Of a DNA stretch of 64,000 nucleotides, positions 45,968 to 54,568 are shown in pieces; position 1 is the first letter of the stretch; each line of letters opens with the position of its first letter. This DNA is from Rhodococcus sp. BP22. GTDB taxonomy: Bacteria; Actinomycetota; Actinomycetes; Mycobacteriales; Mycobacteriaceae. The stretch lies in the NCBI RefSeq assembly GCF_014281965.1, contig NZ_JACFTB010000004.1:62001-126000 (forward strand), read 5' to 3'. The notes under the pieces were generated by a model. That model searched no databases. It worked only from the letters and a program-made list of their open reading frames with translations, and was not told where the DNA came from. Both the position numbers and the translations under genes were made by a program.

Positions 45968-47275
45968 GTGAACGAGTCCGGGCTCCCAGTCGAACCAAGC
46001 AATCCAGTCGAACCAGCAGTCACATTCACAAGCGCTGTCGGTTCACGCCATGCCCCCGGGCTGGCGGAGTATGCACATCTGCCGAACAGCACGCCCATCA
46101 CGTTCACCGAAGACGAGTACTCCCACCGCCTGCGCGTGGTGAGAGAACGCATGGCGGCGCAGCATCTCACGGCCCTGATCGTCACGGACCCGTCGAATCT
46201 GTACTACCTGTTGGGTTACAACGCGCTCTCGTTCTACACACCGCAAGTTCTGTATGTGCCGCTCGAAGGAGCCCTGTACTTCTTCGCCAGGGAGATGGAT
46301 GCCAACGGCGCATTCCGTACCTCCTGGCTGCCTCGGGAGCAGACGTTCGGGTACCCGGAAACATTCGTGCAGCGCAAGGAAACCCACCCGTTCGTGTGGG
46401 TGGCACAGAAGTTGCGCGAACTGGGAATGGTCAACAACTTCTCTCACGGCCTGGTGGGCTTGGAGATGGATTCCTACTACTTCAGCCCCAAAGCGTTCGA
46501 AGCCTTGGTGAAGTCTCTACCCGAGTATCAATTCACCGATTCGTTCGAGTTGATCAATTGGGTCCGCGTCGTGAAGAGCCCGGCCGAGATCGACCTCATG
46601 CGGGGTGCCGCCCAGGTGTGCGAGTCGGCGATGGGCGCGGCCTTCGAATCGATCGGCGTCGGGTTGCGGCAGTGCGACGCGGCGGCGGCGATCATGAATG
46701 CCCAGATCAAGGGCACAGTCGACTTCGGCGGCGACCATCCGGCGATCGTGCCGATGCTGCCTACCGGGGCAGGGGCGGACACTCCTCACCTCACCTGGTC
46801 GGATCAGGTGTTCGTCGAAGGCGAGACCACGGTGGTCGAACTTGCCGGGGTGTTCCGGCGTTACCACATCCCGATGGCCCGAACGATTGTTCTGGGTAAG
46901 CCGAGCAAGCGGCTGGACTACCTGGCCCGTGCCACCGGTGAGGCGCTGAACGAGGTCCTCGACACCGTCCGCCCCGGTGCCAGTACTACCGAACTGGCTC
47001 AGGTATGGAACGTCAGTCTTGCCAAGCATGGACTGCACAAGCCGTCGCGCATCGGGTACTCGATCGGCATCGCCTACGCACCCGACTGGGGCGAGCGGAC
47101 AGTGAGCATCAGAACCGACGACGACACTGTCCTGACCGAGAACATGACGTTCCACATCATCGGAGGAATGTGGATGGACGACTACGGATACGAAGTATCC
47201 GAGGCCGTTCGTGTGACCGAACGCGGCGTGGAGACATTCACCGATTACCCGCGGCAACTACTGACGAAGGAGTGA
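45968..47275 (+). CDS. M24 family hydrolase, ectoine hydrolase (DoeA/EutD)-like
   Basis: 435-residue pita-bread-fold protein with a creatinase N-terminal domain (TALIVTDPSNLYYLLGYNAL). The five metal ligands of M24 aminopeptidases are not conserved: the usual first Asp region reads VVELAGVFRRYHIPMART and the usual GHGIG reads GYSIGIAYAPDWGERT. Loss of metal is known for creatinase and for ectoine hydrolase EutD, where a glutamate acts as nucleophile; E291 here is the candidate. AAAGGGGG is five bases before the GTG. Neighbouring deacylase, aminotransferase and dehydrogenase genes and a nearby ect operon favour ectoine ring opening. Another creatinase-like amidohydrolase remains possible. Confidence 0.7.
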   Translation: MNESGLPVEPSNPVEPAVTFTSAVGSRHAPGLAEYAHLPNSTPITFTEDEYSHRLRVVRERMAAQHLTALIVTDPSNLYYLLGYNALSFYTPQVLYVPLEGALYFFAREMDANGAFRTSWLPREQTFGYPETFVQRKETHPFVWVAQKLRELGMVNNFSHGLVGLEMDSYYFSPKAFEALVKSLPEYQFTDSFELINWVRVVKSPAEIDLMRGAAQVCESAMGAAFESIGVGLRQCDAAAAIMNAQIKGTVDFGGDHPAIVPMLPTGAGADTPHLTWSDQVFVEGETTVVELAGVFRRYHIPMARTIVLGKPSKRLDYLARATGEALNEVLDTVRPGASTTELAQVWNVSLAKHGLHKPSRIGYSIGIAYAPDWGERTVSIRTDDDTVLTENMTFHIIGGMWMDDYGYEVSEAVRVTERGVETFTDYPRQLLTKE

Positions 47276-47278
47276 GAC

Positions 47279-48550
47279 ATGATCGCCACCACCATTCCGT
47301 GGGCCCTGCGCACCGACAAGCTGGTGGGATCGGTAATCGACTCGTCGACATCGCTTCTCGCTGCTCAAAAGCACGACATCGTCCGGTTTGCGATGGGTTC
47401 TCCTGCTGCGGAAACCGTTCCAGCCGAACTGTTTTCGGAGATCGCCGCTACCGTTCTCACAGCCGACGCGATGGACTACGCCGCCACCGAGGGCGACCCG
47501 AGTCTACTCGATGCGCTCCTGGGATATCTCGATTCGGTCGGTGAACCCTCGTCTGCCGATCGCATCGTCATCACTTCCGGTGGTATGCAGGGTCTCGATC
47601 TTGCATGCAAGCTGTTCGTCGATCCCGGTGACCTCGTGATCGTCGAAAGTCCCACGTACACCAACGGGACCGCCACCGTCCTGAGCTACGGGGGCGACGT
47701 GCTCGAAGCACCGATGGATGCCGACGGCCTCGTGGTGGAGGCGCTGCCCGATCTGGTCGAGGCCGCAGGCCGGCTGCCCAAGATGATCTACGCCATTCCG
47801 AACTTTCAAAACCCTTCGGGCACAACGATGTCGCTGGCGCGAAGGAAGTCGCTGCTGGAATTGGCGCACAGGTGGGGCTCAGTGATTCTGGACGACGACC
47901 CTTATGGGCTGCTCCGATTCGAGGGCGAACACATCCCGAGCTTCCAATCTCTGAGCCCGAACGATCCACTCCTTTTCTCCGTGCGGACCTTCTCCAAGAT
48001 GATCGCCCCCGGGCTTCGGGTCGGTTGGGTCGACGCGGCGCCCGAGGCGCGACAGCTGTTGATCAACGCCAAGCAGACGATGGACACGTGCACCAACCTT
48101 CCGGGGCAACGAATGATCGCCGAATTCATCCGACGTGGACACCTCGCGACGCATCTGCGTTCGTTGAGTGCGGTATATCGCCCACGCAAAATCGCAATGC
48201 AACGCAGTCTCGACAAGTATTTCGGTGATCGGATCTCGAGTACCGACCCGGAAGGCGGCTTCTTTCTCTGGGCGACGCTGAGAGGCGACGCCGCCGCGCT
48301 GTCCACACAGGCACTGTTCGAAGTCGCTCTTGCCGAAGGCGTTGCCTACATCCCCGGTCCGGCATTGTCGGTCGGCGGCAAATTCGAAGATTCCCTGCGG
48401 CTGTGTTTTGCATCCTCCTCGCCCGAGCGTATCGACGAGGGCGTCAAGCGGTTGTCAGCGGCAGTGGACAAATCCCTCTCGATTCGATCCCTCGATTCCG
48501 TGCCGCGGAACGCACATGCCGTTCGACGAAATGCCGATTCCACTCGATGA
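47279..48550 (+). CDS. PLP-dependent aminotransferase, class I/II (LysN/MocR-domain type)
   Basis: 423-residue fold type I aminotransferase lacking an HTH domain. The PLP lysine is K240 (RTFSKMIAPGLRVGW); ITSGGMQGLDLACKLF binds the cofactor phosphate, and YAIPNFQNPSGTTM is diagnostic for the 2-aminoadipate/valine-pyruvate group. It lies three bases after the M24 gene and overlaps the M20 gene by four bases. It could transaminate 2,4-diaminobutyrate or its acetyl derivative; the substrate cannot be read. Confidence 0.85.
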   Translation: MIATTIPWALRTDKLVGSVIDSSTSLLAAQKHDIVRFAMGSPAAETVPAELFSEIAATVLTADAMDYAATEGDPSLLDALLGYLDSVGEPSSADRIVITSGGMQGLDLACKLFVDPGDLVIVESPTYTNGTATVLSYGGDVLEAPMDADGLVVEALPDLVEAAGRLPKMIYAIPNFQNPSGTTMSLARRKSLLELAHRWGSVILDDDPYGLLRFEGEHIPSFQSLSPNDPLLFSVRTFSKMIAPGLRVGWVDAAPEARQLLINAKQTMDTCTNLPGQRMIAEFIRRGHLATHLRSLSAVYRPRKIAMQRSLDKYFGDRISSTDPEGGFFLWATLRGDAAALSTQALFEVALAEGVAYIPGPALSVGGKFEDSLRLCFASSSPERIDEGVKRLSAAVDKSLSIRSLDSVPRNAHAVRRNADSTR

Positions 48551-49770
48551 CGGGGAGATCGAACAGTCAAGCCGAACTGGAGGCTCGGGTACTGGCTGCG
48601 ATCGACGAAGGTGAGCTGGTGGCGCTGGCGTCGGCGCTGATCGATGCGGGGGGAGAAAACCCCGGTGGTACCGAGGAATCCGTAGCCAGAGTGCTGGTTG
48701 ACACCTGTCGCCGGCTTGGGTTCGACATCGAGATCGACGACGTTGCACCGGGACGGCCGAACGTCGTGGTGTCGGTCGGGGGAAACGAAGAACCTGGTGT
48801 GTTGTTTCTCGGGCACTCCGATGTCGTACCGGCGGGAGGCGGATGGTCGAGAGATCCCTTCGCGGCCACAGTGCGCGACGGGCGACTGTACGGACGGGGC
48901 GCATGCGATATGAAGGGGGGACTGGCGGCCGTCGTAGTCGCTATGTCCGCCCTGAAGCGTTGCGGTGCAGTAGGTTCAGCACCCGTGTCGTTGGCGTGTC
49001 TGGTCGACGAGGAAGATACCGGACTGGGGATTCGATCCTTTGTGCGAACAACCATGCGCCGTAGCTATTCTCGGTGCATTGTCGCCGAACCTACGGATCT
49101 GATGACCATCGTCGGGTGTCGGGGTGCGGCGAATCTCGAGATCACCGTTCGGGGTCGTTCGGCTCACGCGGGGCGGCCGTCCAACGGGCGTAACGCAATC
49201 TCGGCGGCCGCGCGGATCATCGTGGTCATCGATTCGATGGGCGAGGAGTTACGCGTCGACGCCCATCCGGTGCTGGGAGCGGCAACGTTCAACGTAGGAA
49301 CTGTCTCCGGCGGAACCGGTACCTCGATGGTTGCCGACTGTACTGTGATCACGGTGGACCGGCGGTTGCTGCCAGGAGAAGACGCCCATGTCGTGGCAGC
49401 ACAGCTGCATCGACGTATTCTCGCCGCCGGGATCATCGGCGACGGGATCGAAGTGGCAGTGGACGTCTCGATGGAGATGCCAGGCTTTCTCACCAGCACG
49501 GACTCCGACATCGTTCAATCGGTTGTCACTGCAGTGGCCGATTCCGCCGGCCATCACGGCACCGATATCTGGACTGCGTCGTGCGACGGCGGTTTCATTG
49601 TGCGAGACATGGGTATTCCCGCCATCGTGCTGGGTCCGGGTGAGATCGAATTGCAGGCCCACCAGCCCGACGAGTCCGTGTCGGTGCGCCAATTGTGTGA
49701 CAGCGCAGCGGCGTATGCACTGATTGCGTGCAGAAGTGTGGCGTTACCAGGTGTTATGGCGGCAACGTAG
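48547..49770 (+). CDS. M20 family deacylase (ArgE/DapE-like)
   Basis: 407-residue zinc-dependent deacylase. The dizinc ligands are visible: H90 (FLGHSDVVP), D121 (GRGACDMKGG), E155/E156 (VDEEDTG), E181 (VAEPTDL) and a C-terminal H in QAHQPDE. A dimerisation domain is inserted at about 190-300. The ATG at 48547 overlaps the upstream stop (ATGA). In known ectoine pathways deacetylation is done by EutE/DoeB, an M14-type enzyme; this unrelated M20 enzyme may fill that step here. Confidence 0.85.
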   Translation: MTGRSNSQAELEARVLAAIDEGELVALASALIDAGGENPGGTEESVARVLVDTCRRLGFDIEIDDVAPGRPNVVVSVGGNEEPGVLFLGHSDVVPAGGGWSRDPFAATVRDGRLYGRGACDMKGGLAAVVVAMSALKRCGAVGSAPVSLACLVDEEDTGLGIRSFVRTTMRRSYSRCIVAEPTDLMTIVGCRGAANLEITVRGRSAHAGRPSNGRNAISAAARIIVVIDSMGEELRVDAHPVLGAATFNVGTVSGGTGTSMVADCTVITVDRRLLPGEDAHVVAAQLHRRILAAGIIGDGIEVAVDVSMEMPGFLTSTDSDIVQSVVTAVADSAGHHGTDIWTASCDGGFIVRDMGIPAIVLGPGEIELQAHQPDESVSVRQLCDSAAAYALIACRSVALPGVMAAT

Positions 49771-49839
49771 GGGTTGTAAGAAACCGAGACTTACGCGCAA
49801 GTAACGTGAATCGCTGCACAGGACCAACCCGACGCTCCA

Positions 49840-49851
49840 TTTGTTCACAAA
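49840..49851. promoter_or_regulatory. GntR-type operator upstream of the MFS gene
   Basis: TTTGTTCACAAA, a palindrome with the core TTGTTCACAA, sits 17 bases before the MFS start. It differs from the cores at 39399 and 45900 only at the central base. Confidence 0.6.
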
Positions 49852-49868
49852 GCGAGAGGTATTGGACA

Positions 49869-51320
49869 GTGACACAGTCACCCAAAAGCCCGACTGTAGA
49901 TGCAGTTGGTCACCCGATCACAGGGTATCCGCCGAACACCAAGGAACTGACCCCGAAAGAAACCAAGACTCTCCACCTCGCTATCGGTGGTTCTGCCCTG
50001 GGCAACGCCGTCGAGTGGTTCGACTACGCCGTGTACGGCTACTTGGCGGTGTACATCGCTGCGAATTTCTTCCCATCCGAGGATGGGGGAGCGAGCCTGC
50101 TCTCGACATTCGCAGTTCTGGCGGCATCGTTCATCATTCGGCCGATCGGTGGGATCGTACTCGGACCTCTAGGTGACCGAATCGGTCGTCAAAAGGTGCT
50201 CGTCCTGACCGTGACGATGATGTCCCTGGCGACGGCGGCTATCGGCATACTGCCGACCTTCGACAGCATCGGGATCTTCGCTCCGATTCTTTTGTTGGTA
50301 TGCCGCCTGGTGCAGGGATTCTCGACCGGCGGTGAGTACGGTGGTGCGGCTGTCTTCATGGCGGAGTATGCGCCCGACAAGCGTCGCGGTTTCTTCGGCT
50401 CGTTTCTCGAATTCGGTACGCTGGCAGGCACTGTCGCAGGCGCAACGCTGTGCACCCTGTTGAACCTCGGTCTCGGAGACGACACCATGGAGGCTTGGGG
50501 TTGGCGTATTCCGTTCTTGTTGACTCTTCCTCTCGGCATGGTGGCGCTGTGGTTGCGTACCCGACTCGAAGATTCACCGGTATTCGCCGAGGCCAAGGCC
50601 GACGGCGAGACCATCTCGGAAGGCTCGCAGGGCGGTGCGATCGCCTCGCTGAAGTCCACGATGACCTACTGGCAACGGATCCTCATCCTCATGGGTTTCG
50701 TGCTGCTACTCAATATTGCGTACTACACGGTGCTCACCTTCCTGCCGTCCTACCTCGGTGACACGTTGGGGCACAGCACCACACAGTCGAATTTCACGCT
50801 TGTCGTCATCATGCTGATCTTGATGGCCATCATCAATCCGATCGGTGCCTTGTCCGATCGGGTCGGTCGAAAGCCGCTGTTGCTCACTGCTTGTGCTGGC
50901 TATTTCGTGTTCAGTGTTCCGCTGTTTCTGCTGATCATCAATACCGGCATCGTCGGCCAGACCGTGGGTCTGCTCGGGCTCGGAATTCTTCTCGTGATCA
51001 TGTTGTCTTGCGTATCCTCGACGTTGCCGGCGCTTTTTCCGACACAGGTTCGCTACGGCGCCTTTGCAATCGGGTACAACGTGTCCACTTCACTCTTCGG
51101 TGGTACAGCTCCACTCATTCTGACATTCCTCATCGACCGGACCGGATCGAACCTGATCCCGGGCTGGTACATGATGCTGGCCGCGGCTATCGCATTCGTA
51201 CCGATTCTTCTGATGCCGGAGACGGCCGGGCGTTCGCTTCGCGGCAATCAGCGTCCCGGTGACAACGACGCCGAGCTGGCCGCTCAGGGCATCGAACTGG
51301 TTGGATACAAATCGAAATGA
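49869..51320 (+). CDS. MFS transporter, metabolite:H+ symporter family (ProP-like)
   Basis: 483-residue 12-helix transporter. The start of helix 1 reads GNAVEWFDYAVYGYLA, the signature of the MHS/ProP group, and the helix 2-3 loop is GPLGDRIGRQKVL; RLVQGFSTGGEYGG is also conserved. Relatives carry proline, betaine, ectoine, citrate or shikimate. It lies between the deacylase and dehydrogenase genes and has its own operator, so it probably imports the substrate of this cluster. GTG 49869 follows GAGAGG by ten bases. Confidence 0.88.
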   Translation: MTQSPKSPTVDAVGHPITGYPPNTKELTPKETKTLHLAIGGSALGNAVEWFDYAVYGYLAVYIAANFFPSEDGGASLLSTFAVLAASFIIRPIGGIVLGPLGDRIGRQKVLVLTVTMMSLATAAIGILPTFDSIGIFAPILLLVCRLVQGFSTGGEYGGAAVFMAEYAPDKRRGFFGSFLEFGTLAGTVAGATLCTLLNLGLGDDTMEAWGWRIPFLLTLPLGMVALWLRTRLEDSPVFAEAKADGETISEGSQGGAIASLKSTMTYWQRILILMGFVLLLNIAYYTVLTFLPSYLGDTLGHSTTQSNFTLVVIMLILMAIINPIGALSDRVGRKPLLLTACAGYFVFSVPLFLLIINTGIVGQTVGLLGLGILLVIMLSCVSSTLPALFPTQVRYGAFAIGYNVSTSLFGGTAPLILTFLIDRTGSNLIPGWYMMLAAAIAFVPILLMPETAGRSLRGNQRPGDNDAELAAQGIELVGYKSK

Positions 51321-52279
51321 CAACCCGGCCCGTCGTCGTGATATTTCACGCCGACAATGTCCCCGAAGGCCTCGAGTCAGTAGCCGCTGTGGCCGACCTG
51401 CGCTATGCCACAGTGGACTCCCTAGGTGATGCGGTGTCCGGGGCGGACGTTCTGTTGCTGTGGGATTTTTTCTCGCCCGCCGTGCGGCAAGTGTGGGATC
51501 GGTTCGACAATCTGAAGTGGATCCACATAGCTGCCGCGGGCGTCGATTCCCTGATGTTCGACGATCTCGTGGCTTCGGATGTGGTGGTGACGAATTCGCG
51601 AGGAGTATTCGATCGCCCGATAGCGGAGTTCGTGCTCGCCCACATTCTGGGTTTTGCCAAGCATTCGTCCGAATCAGCCGAGCTGCAGCGACAGCGAGTC
51701 TGGAGGCATCGTGAGACCGAGCGCATCGATACTGCACACGCAATGATCGTCGGCACCGGTGCAATCGGGCGTGAAATTGCTCGGTTGTTGTCGGCGGTAG
51801 GTATGACGGTGTCGGGCGTGGGTAGAACGGCACGGGCAGGAGACGACGATTTCGGCGTCGTTCACGCCAGTTTCGACCTCGCCGACGTCGTGCACGACGT
51901 CGACTATCTCGTTCTGGTCGCCCCGCTGACCGAGGCAACCAGAGGACTCGTCGACGCGAGCGTTCTGGCTGCAGCGAAGCCGGGTGTGCGTGTTATCAAC
52001 GTCGGTAGGGGCGAATTGCTCGACACCGATGCGCTGGTGAACTACATGCGTAGCGGACACGTGGCCGGTGCAGCGCTCGACGTCTTCGACAGCGAACCGC
52101 TGTCGGGGGACGATCCGCTGTGGACCACCGCGAACCTCGTCGTAACCCCGCACATGAGCGGGGATGCCACCGGGTGGCGGAGGCAACTGGCCGAAGTCTT
52201 CGTGTCCAACTTCCACCGGTATGCGAACGCGGAGGAACTTCAGAACGTCGTCGACAAGAAGTTGGGGTTCGTGCCGTAG
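51317..52279 (+). CDS. D-isomer specific 2-hydroxyacid dehydrogenase
   Basis: 320-residue NAD(P)-dependent dehydrogenase. The Rossmann motif is GTGAIGREIA, and the catalytic residues are R in NVGRGELLD, E in DVFDSEPL and H in TPHMSG. It overlaps the MFS stop by four bases (ATGA). It interconverts a 2-oxo acid and a D-2-hydroxy acid; which one is unknown. With the FAD/Fe-S dehydrogenase it suggests that hydroxy or oxo acids arise in this pathway. Confidence 0.88.
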   Translation: MTTRPVVVIFHADNVPEGLESVAAVADLRYATVDSLGDAVSGADVLLLWDFFSPAVRQVWDRFDNLKWIHIAAAGVDSLMFDDLVASDVVVTNSRGVFDRPIAEFVLAHILGFAKHSSESAELQRQRVWRHRETERIDTAHAMIVGTGAIGREIARLLSAVGMTVSGVGRTARAGDDDFGVVHASFDLADVVHDVDYLVLVAPLTEATRGLVDASVLAAAKPGVRVINVGRGELLDTDALVNYMRSGHVAGAALDVFDSEPLSGDDPLWTTANLVVTPHMSGDATGWRRQLAEVFVSNFHRYANAEELQNVVDKKLGFVP

Positions 52280-52374
52280 CGCCGGGCCTGAGGATCCTCA
52301 GCGTCGCGCCGAGGAACTTCGGTTCACCGGACACCGCATCTTGCTGAAAGAAGTCGCTGGCTACTGTGTAGGGC

Positions 52375-53658
52375 ATGACGGTCACACCTGTTTCGGCGAA
52401 CGCGACCATCGGTGAACTCGATACGCGTGAGCAGGTCCACGCCGCGGCCCGACGCGCACGCGTGGCATCGAGGACATTGGCGCTGATGACGACCGCAGCC
52501 AAGGACGCTGCGCTGCTTGCCGCAGCGGATGCCCTGCTGGCTGCAGTCCCCGAGGTGCTGGCCGCGAATGCTGCCGATGTCGACGCCGCGCGCGCTGCCG
52601 GAACAGACGAAGGACTGCTCGACCGACTTCGACTCACCGACGCACGTATCGACGGCATCGCTGCCGGCCTACGGAAGGTCGCCGGGCTGCCGGACCCTAT
52701 CGGCGGCGTCGTACGTGGTTCGACCTTGCCCAACGGACTCGAGATTCGCCAGGTACGGGTGCCCCTCGGCGTCGTCGGAATGGTCTACGAGGCCCGACCC
52801 AACGTCACGGTCGATGCGTTCGGACTTGCCTTCAAATCAGGAAATGCGGCGCTGCTGCGGGGATCTTCGTCTGCTGCCCGTTCCAATGCCGCACTGGTCC
52901 AGGTGTTGCAGAATTCGCTGGCAGTAAGCGGTCTTCCTGTCGACGCAGTGCAACTGCTTCCCAGCGCGGATCGCTCCTCCGTCACACATTTGATCCAGGC
53001 GCGAGGACTGGTCGATGTCGTGATCCCGCGCGGGGGTGCAGGTCTGATCTCGGCTGTGGTACGAGATGCAACGGTGCCGACGATCGAGACCGGAGTTGGT
53101 AACTGCCACATCTACATCCACTCCGCGGCCGACCTTCTCATGGCCGAGAAGATCGTTCTCAATTCGAAAACTCGACGCGTCAGCGTCTGCAATGCAGCAG
53201 AGACGATCCTGGTCGATGCGGCAATCGCCGAGACCGCCGTTCCACAGCTCCTACAGGCTTTCCAGAGCCATAGCGTCGTCGTGCACGGCGACCGACCCGG
53301 ACTCGTGCCCGCCACCGAAAAGGACTGGTCCGAGGAATATCTGTCCCTCGACGTCGCACTCAAGGTCGTCGACGGTATCGACGAGGCCATCGCGCACATC
53401 GACGAATACGGCACCGGACACACCGAAGCAATCGTGACCGCAGACCTCAGCGCGGCCCGAGAGTTCACCACCCGGGTCGACGCCGCAGCCGTGATGGTCA
53501 ACGCGTCGACAGCATTCACCGACGGAGAGCAGTTCGGGTTCGGCGCAGAAATCGGAATCTCGACGCAGAAACTGCACGCTCGCGGGCCCATGGGCCTGCC
53601 GGAACTGACCTCCACCAAATGGACCGTCTGGGGCGAAGGACATACCCGCGCGGTCTGA
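52375..53658 (+). CDS. proA: Gamma-glutamyl phosphate reductase
   Basis: 427-residue ALDH-superfamily enzyme, second step of proline synthesis. Signatures are [24 protein letters not shown] and the catalytic cysteine in [11 protein letters not shown], followed by [15 protein letters not shown]. It begins the block that continues with moxR. It is separated from proB by the accessory segment. Proline and ectoine synthesis both matter in osmoadaptation, but no shared regulation is visible. Confidence 0.97.
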   Translation: MTVTPVSANATIGELDTREQVHAAARRARVASRTLALMTTAAKDAALLAAADALLAAVPEVLAANAADVDAARAAGTDEGLLDRLRLTDARIDGIAAGLRKVAGLPDPIGGVVRGSTLPNGLEIRQVRVPLGVVGMVYEARPNVTVDAFGLAFKSGNAALLRGSSSAARSNAALVQVLQNSLAVSGLPVDAVQLLPSADRSSVTHLIQARGLVDVVIPRGGAGLISAVVRDATVPTIETGVGNCHIYIHSAADLLMAEKIVLNSKTRRVSVCNAAETILVDAAIAETAVPQLLQAFQSHSVVVHGDRPGLVPATEKDWSEEYLSLDVALKVVDGIDEAIAHIDEYGTGHTEAIVTADLSAAREFTTRVDAAAVMVNASTAFTDGEQFGFGAEIGISTQKLHARGPMGLPELTSTKWTVWGEGHTRAV

Positions 53659-53679
53659 GAAGAAGCAGAAGGAGCAGAC

Positions 53680-54567
53680 GTGGATCGAGCACTACCGACG
53701 TCGCCGCCGCTGTTCGCAAGCGTCGACGACGTCGTCACCCGGCTCGGCGAGACCGGCTATCTGGCGAACAAAGCCACAGCAACATCGGTGTTCCTTGCCG
53801 ATCGGCTGGACAAGCCACTTCTGATCGAAGGCCCGGCAGGAGTCGGGAAAACCGAACTTGCCCGTGCCGTCGCTCAATCGACCGGCGCCGAACTGATTCG
53901 ACTGCAGTGCTACGAAGGTGTCGACGAGGCACGAGCGCTGTACGAGTGGAATCACGCCAAGCAGATATTGCGCATTCAGTCGAGCTCGGCCGGGCATCAG
54001 GATTGGGACGAGACGAAGCTGGACGTCTTTTCCGAAGAGTTCCTGCTGGCTCGGCCATTGTTGCAGGCCATTCGACGCGCGGATCCGACCGTTTTGCTCA
54101 TCGACGAGACGGACAAGGCGGACGTCGAGATCGAGGGTTTGCTGCTCGAGGTACTCAGCGATTTCGCTGTGACCATTCCCGAATTGGGGACCATCACTGC
54201 AACGCGGAAGCCGTTCGTCATCCTGACATCGAACGCAACACGTGAGTTGTCGGAGGCGCTCAAGCGGCGCTGCCTGTACCTGCATCTCGACTTCCCCGAC
54301 GCCGATCTGGAACTGCGGATCCTCGCCAGTCGAGTGCCGGAACTTCCGGAAGCGATTGCCGAACAGATGGTGCGCACAATCGGAGTGTTGCGTGCGATGC
54401 AACTCAAAAAGCTCCCGTCGGTGGCCGAAACAATCGATTGGGGTCGCACTGTCCTCGCACTCGGCATGGACACCCTGGACGACGACGCGGTCCGAGCGAC
54501 CCTGGGCGTCGTCCTCAAACACCAATCCGACCAGATCAAAGCTGCGGCCGAGCTTCGGCTGAACTGA
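53680..54567 (+). CDS. MoxR family AAA+ ATPase
   Basis: 295-residue AAA+ protein. Walker A is GPAGVGKT (51-58), Walker B LLIDETDKAD, and sensor 1 VILTSNATRE. MoxR ATPases act as chaperones with VWA-domain partners, and a VWA gene follows after one base. The order proA-moxR-VWA is that of Rv2427c-Rv2425c. The pathway served is unknown. Confidence 0.93.
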   Translation: MDRALPTSPPLFASVDDVVTRLGETGYLANKATATSVFLADRLDKPLLIEGPAGVGKTELARAVAQSTGAELIRLQCYEGVDEARALYEWNHAKQILRIQSSSAGHQDWDETKLDVFSEEFLLARPLLQAIRRADPTVLLIDETDKADVEIEGLLLEVLSDFAVTIPELGTITATRKPFVILTSNATRELSEALKRRCLYLHLDFPDADLELRILASRVPELPEAIAEQMVRTIGVLRAMQLKKLPSVAETIDWGRTVLALGMDTLDDDAVRATLGVVLKHQSDQIKAAAELRLN

Positions 54568-54568
54568 C

